Shown: piece by piece, positions 62,542 to 64,000 of the stretch
How positions within the stretch are numbered: position 1 is the first letter of the stretch
How the letters are laid out: every line of letters starts with the position of its first letter
Source: DVEG01 sp964405435
GTDB lineage: Bacteria > Cyanobacteriota > Cyanobacteriia > Cyanobacteriales > Oscillatoriaceae
DNA: 64,000 nucleotides
Reading direction: 5' to 3'
Assembly: GCA_964405435.1 (NCBI GenBank)
Contig: CAYOOD010000019.1
Coordinates: 29,208-93,207 of the forward strand
Notes under the pieces: model-generated
The model's input: the letters and a program-made list of their open reading frames with translations, nothing else
What the model was told of the DNA's origin: nothing
The model's database searches: none
Program-made: the position numbers and the translations under genes

Positions 62542-63813
62542 TCATTTTCCATTGCCGAGCCGTTGCTCAATGGCATCGCAGGCAGCAGCCGTGCCATTTT
62601 CTGCTTGCACGATGCGCCCGATTTCTGCGGCTTTAGCGGCATACTTGGGATTTTCAAGCAATTCTCTCAATTCCCTGACAGCCCGCCGAGCGGTATAATT
62701 TTTGCGGGGAATTACGCGAGCACTCCCCAAGCGTTCGACTCGCGCGGCATTGTCGGGTTGATCGTGATTGTAGGGAATGACTAGGGTGGGTTTTCCTGCT
62801 CGCAATGCTTGGGCTGTCGTGCCGATTCCGCCTTGATGCGCGATCGCGCAGGCATGGGGAAATACGAGGGAGTAGGGAACGTAATTTACGGCGACAATAC
62901 TTTCAGGTAGTCCGACGGGCGGCGGATTTTTTCCGATGAGCAATATGGCGCGGCGGTTTAACTCTCGGGCAGCGCGAATGCTTTCCTCATAGAAATTACC
63001 CGGAGCGCCGACTGCCGCCGATCCTAATGTGAAAATAATCGGCGGTTCGCCTGCGTCTAAAAACTGCTGAAGTTCGGGAGTGAGTTGGCTTGTTTCTGTT
63101 TTGCCGTCGTAGAAGGTAAATCCCGTCAAAACGGTGTTGGGTGCCCAATCGGGCTGTGGTTTTCCGATAACGGCGGAAAAAAGCGCCAGCACGAGATAGG
63201 GAGAATATTTGCCTTCAAAGATCGGATGCGCGATCGCGGGCAATCCCAGTTCTTCCCTAAATTGATACAAAGGCTCTATCCAACGGCGGCTCATCCCGCG
63301 AGCGAGTTGCATCACGCCGCGATTGACAATTGAGCCGAGGAAGCGAAAGTTTGCCAGCGTTGCCAACAGGGGAACTGGCAAGACAGGGGCGTCATAGACG
63401 GAACAAAATGAAGCCGGTGCCAGGGCAAAAAATGCCCATTTTTTGCCTAATTTTTCGGCAACTAACGGAGCAGCGATCGCCCCGTCTCCCGCGATTAAGA
63501 AATCAGCCGTTTTGGCAATGTCGAGCAAGTCGGCGTAACTGTTGCGCAAATTCCCGACAACCCAATCTCGGATGATAAATTCGGTGCCGGTTTTGCTGTC
63601 CATCATCCGCGCCATAATTTCTGGATCGTCTAGGGCGGGGTTGTCGGGACGCATGGGATGAAATTCAAATCCCAGAGATTCTATTTTAGTGCGATACTCT
63701 TTGTGGGTGGCAAATACGACATCGTGCCCGCGATCGCGCAATTCCAGCCCTAGCGCGATGGGGGGATGCAAATCGCCCAGCGATCCAATGGTCGTTAAAA
63801 CAATTCGATTCAT
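62542..63813 (-). CDS. GT1-family glycosyltransferase (UDP-sugar type)
   Basis: 423 residues. N-terminal LTTIGSLGDLHPPIALGLELRDRGHDVVFAT, and C-terminal HQGGIGTTAQALRAGKPTLVIPYNHDQPDNAARV, the sugar-nucleotide site of GT1 enzymes that glycosylate lipids, sterols or natural products. No membrane helix is visible. Such enzymes in cyanobacteria often act on carotenoids or lipid-like compounds, but the acceptor is open here. It is the last gene; 63814-64000 holds an ATGCCCC-type short repeat at about 63894 and no gene. Confidence 0.88.
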   Translation of the reverse strand: MNRIVLTTIGSLGDLHPPIALGLELRDRGHDVVFATHKEYRTKIESLGFEFHPMRPDNPALDDPEIMARMMDSKTGTEFIIRDWVVGNLRNSYADLLDIAKTADFLIAGDGAIAAPLVAEKLGKKWAFFALAPASFCSVYDAPVLPVPLLATLANFRFLGSIVNRGVMQLARGMSRRWIEPLYQFREELGLPAIAHPIFEGKYSPYLVLALFSAVIGKPQPDWAPNTVLTGFTFYDGKTETSQLTPELQQFLDAGEPPIIFTLGSAAVGAPGNFYEESIRAARELNRRAILLIGKNPPPVGLPESIVAVNYVPYSLVFPHACAIAHQGGIGTTAQALRAGKPTLVIPYNHDQPDNAARVERLGSARVIPRKNYTARRAVRELRELLENPKYAAKAAEIGRIVQAENGTAAACDAIEQRLGNGK

Positions 63814-64000
63814 TGCCTGCTTTATTTTAGACTACAGCCTATCTATTTACTTTTTGGCGATTGTAGAAACTTGTGGCGAGCATTTTCCCCGTCCAATGCC
63901 CCATGCCCAACACCCGTTAGGCTGATGCTTAGACCACAAATACTGTCTAATACCAATTCTCTAAAATCCGGCTACAGATAAAGCTGATAAAATATCATGC

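Overview
The window looks like chromosomal DNA of a filamentous, Oscillatoria/Microcoleus-type cyanobacterium. This is inferred from very frequent GCGATCGC (HIP1) octamers, a beta-carboxysome shell gene, heptameric short tandem repeats (CAGCACT, GAGTGTG and ATGGGGC types) between genes, GAAACCCGG hairpins, and TPS-CHAT, NB-ARC and SLH-glycosidase families typical of such genomes. I saw no rRNA, tRNA, CRISPR array, transposase or prophage. One 100-N assembly gap lies at 2455-2554.

Layout. 0.2-4.2 kb: a secreted two-partner-secretion (TPS) protein with a C-terminal CHAT caspase-like protease, split by the gap. 4.3-15.1 kb: mostly housekeeping genes (CcmK shell protein, ABC-F ATPase, TenA-like protein, cyclophilin, pentapeptide protein, SnoaL-like protein, 23S rRNA methyltransferase, PurT, HicB-like protein, ABC exporter, CcmS-like protein). 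15.2-20.2 kb: a tripartite export set (membrane fusion protein, MacB-type permease, TolC) with no adjacent ATPase. 20.3-31.3 kb: alpha/beta hydrolase, GH57 enzyme, a truncated NB-ARC STAND protein behind a structured leader, a membrane pentapeptide protein, an SLH-domain glycosidase and an atypical ABC-ATPase. 31.5-36.4 kb: two restriction-modification systems around a Lin0512 gene. 36.5-42.8 kb: dihydroxyacetone kinase (DhaK, an ABHD14-like hydrolase, DhaL) facing a glutathione-dependent formaldehyde oxidation set (S-formylglutathione hydrolase and S-(hydroxymethyl)glutathione dehydrogenase). 43.1-52 kb: a glycosyltransferase, a one-helix miniprotein and a second, 2440-residue TPS-CHAT protein. 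53-57.5 kb: a tight four-gene operon (esterase, two SDRs, flavin monooxygenase) resembling the mycobacterial mymA region. 57.6-63.8 kb: ArfB, a DUF6544-like protein, a decayed GST gene, a duplicated Trp-rich acidic protein, a 415-residue unknown with a putative ribbon-helix-helix and a clear promoter-operator, a Uma2 protein and a GT1 glycosyltransferase.

How it fits together. The strongest functional units are the formaldehyde module, the DHA kinase pair, the two RM systems, the mymA-like operon and the two TPS-CHAT proteins. The two CHAT proteins share the same end-to-end architecture, keep the His/Cys dyad at identical spacing, and lie at opposite ends of the window with no TpsB transporter visible. 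The best candidates for undescribed biology are these secreted CHAT proteases, the self-regulated-looking 415-residue gene, and the promoter-driven structured leader in front of the NB-ARC gene.
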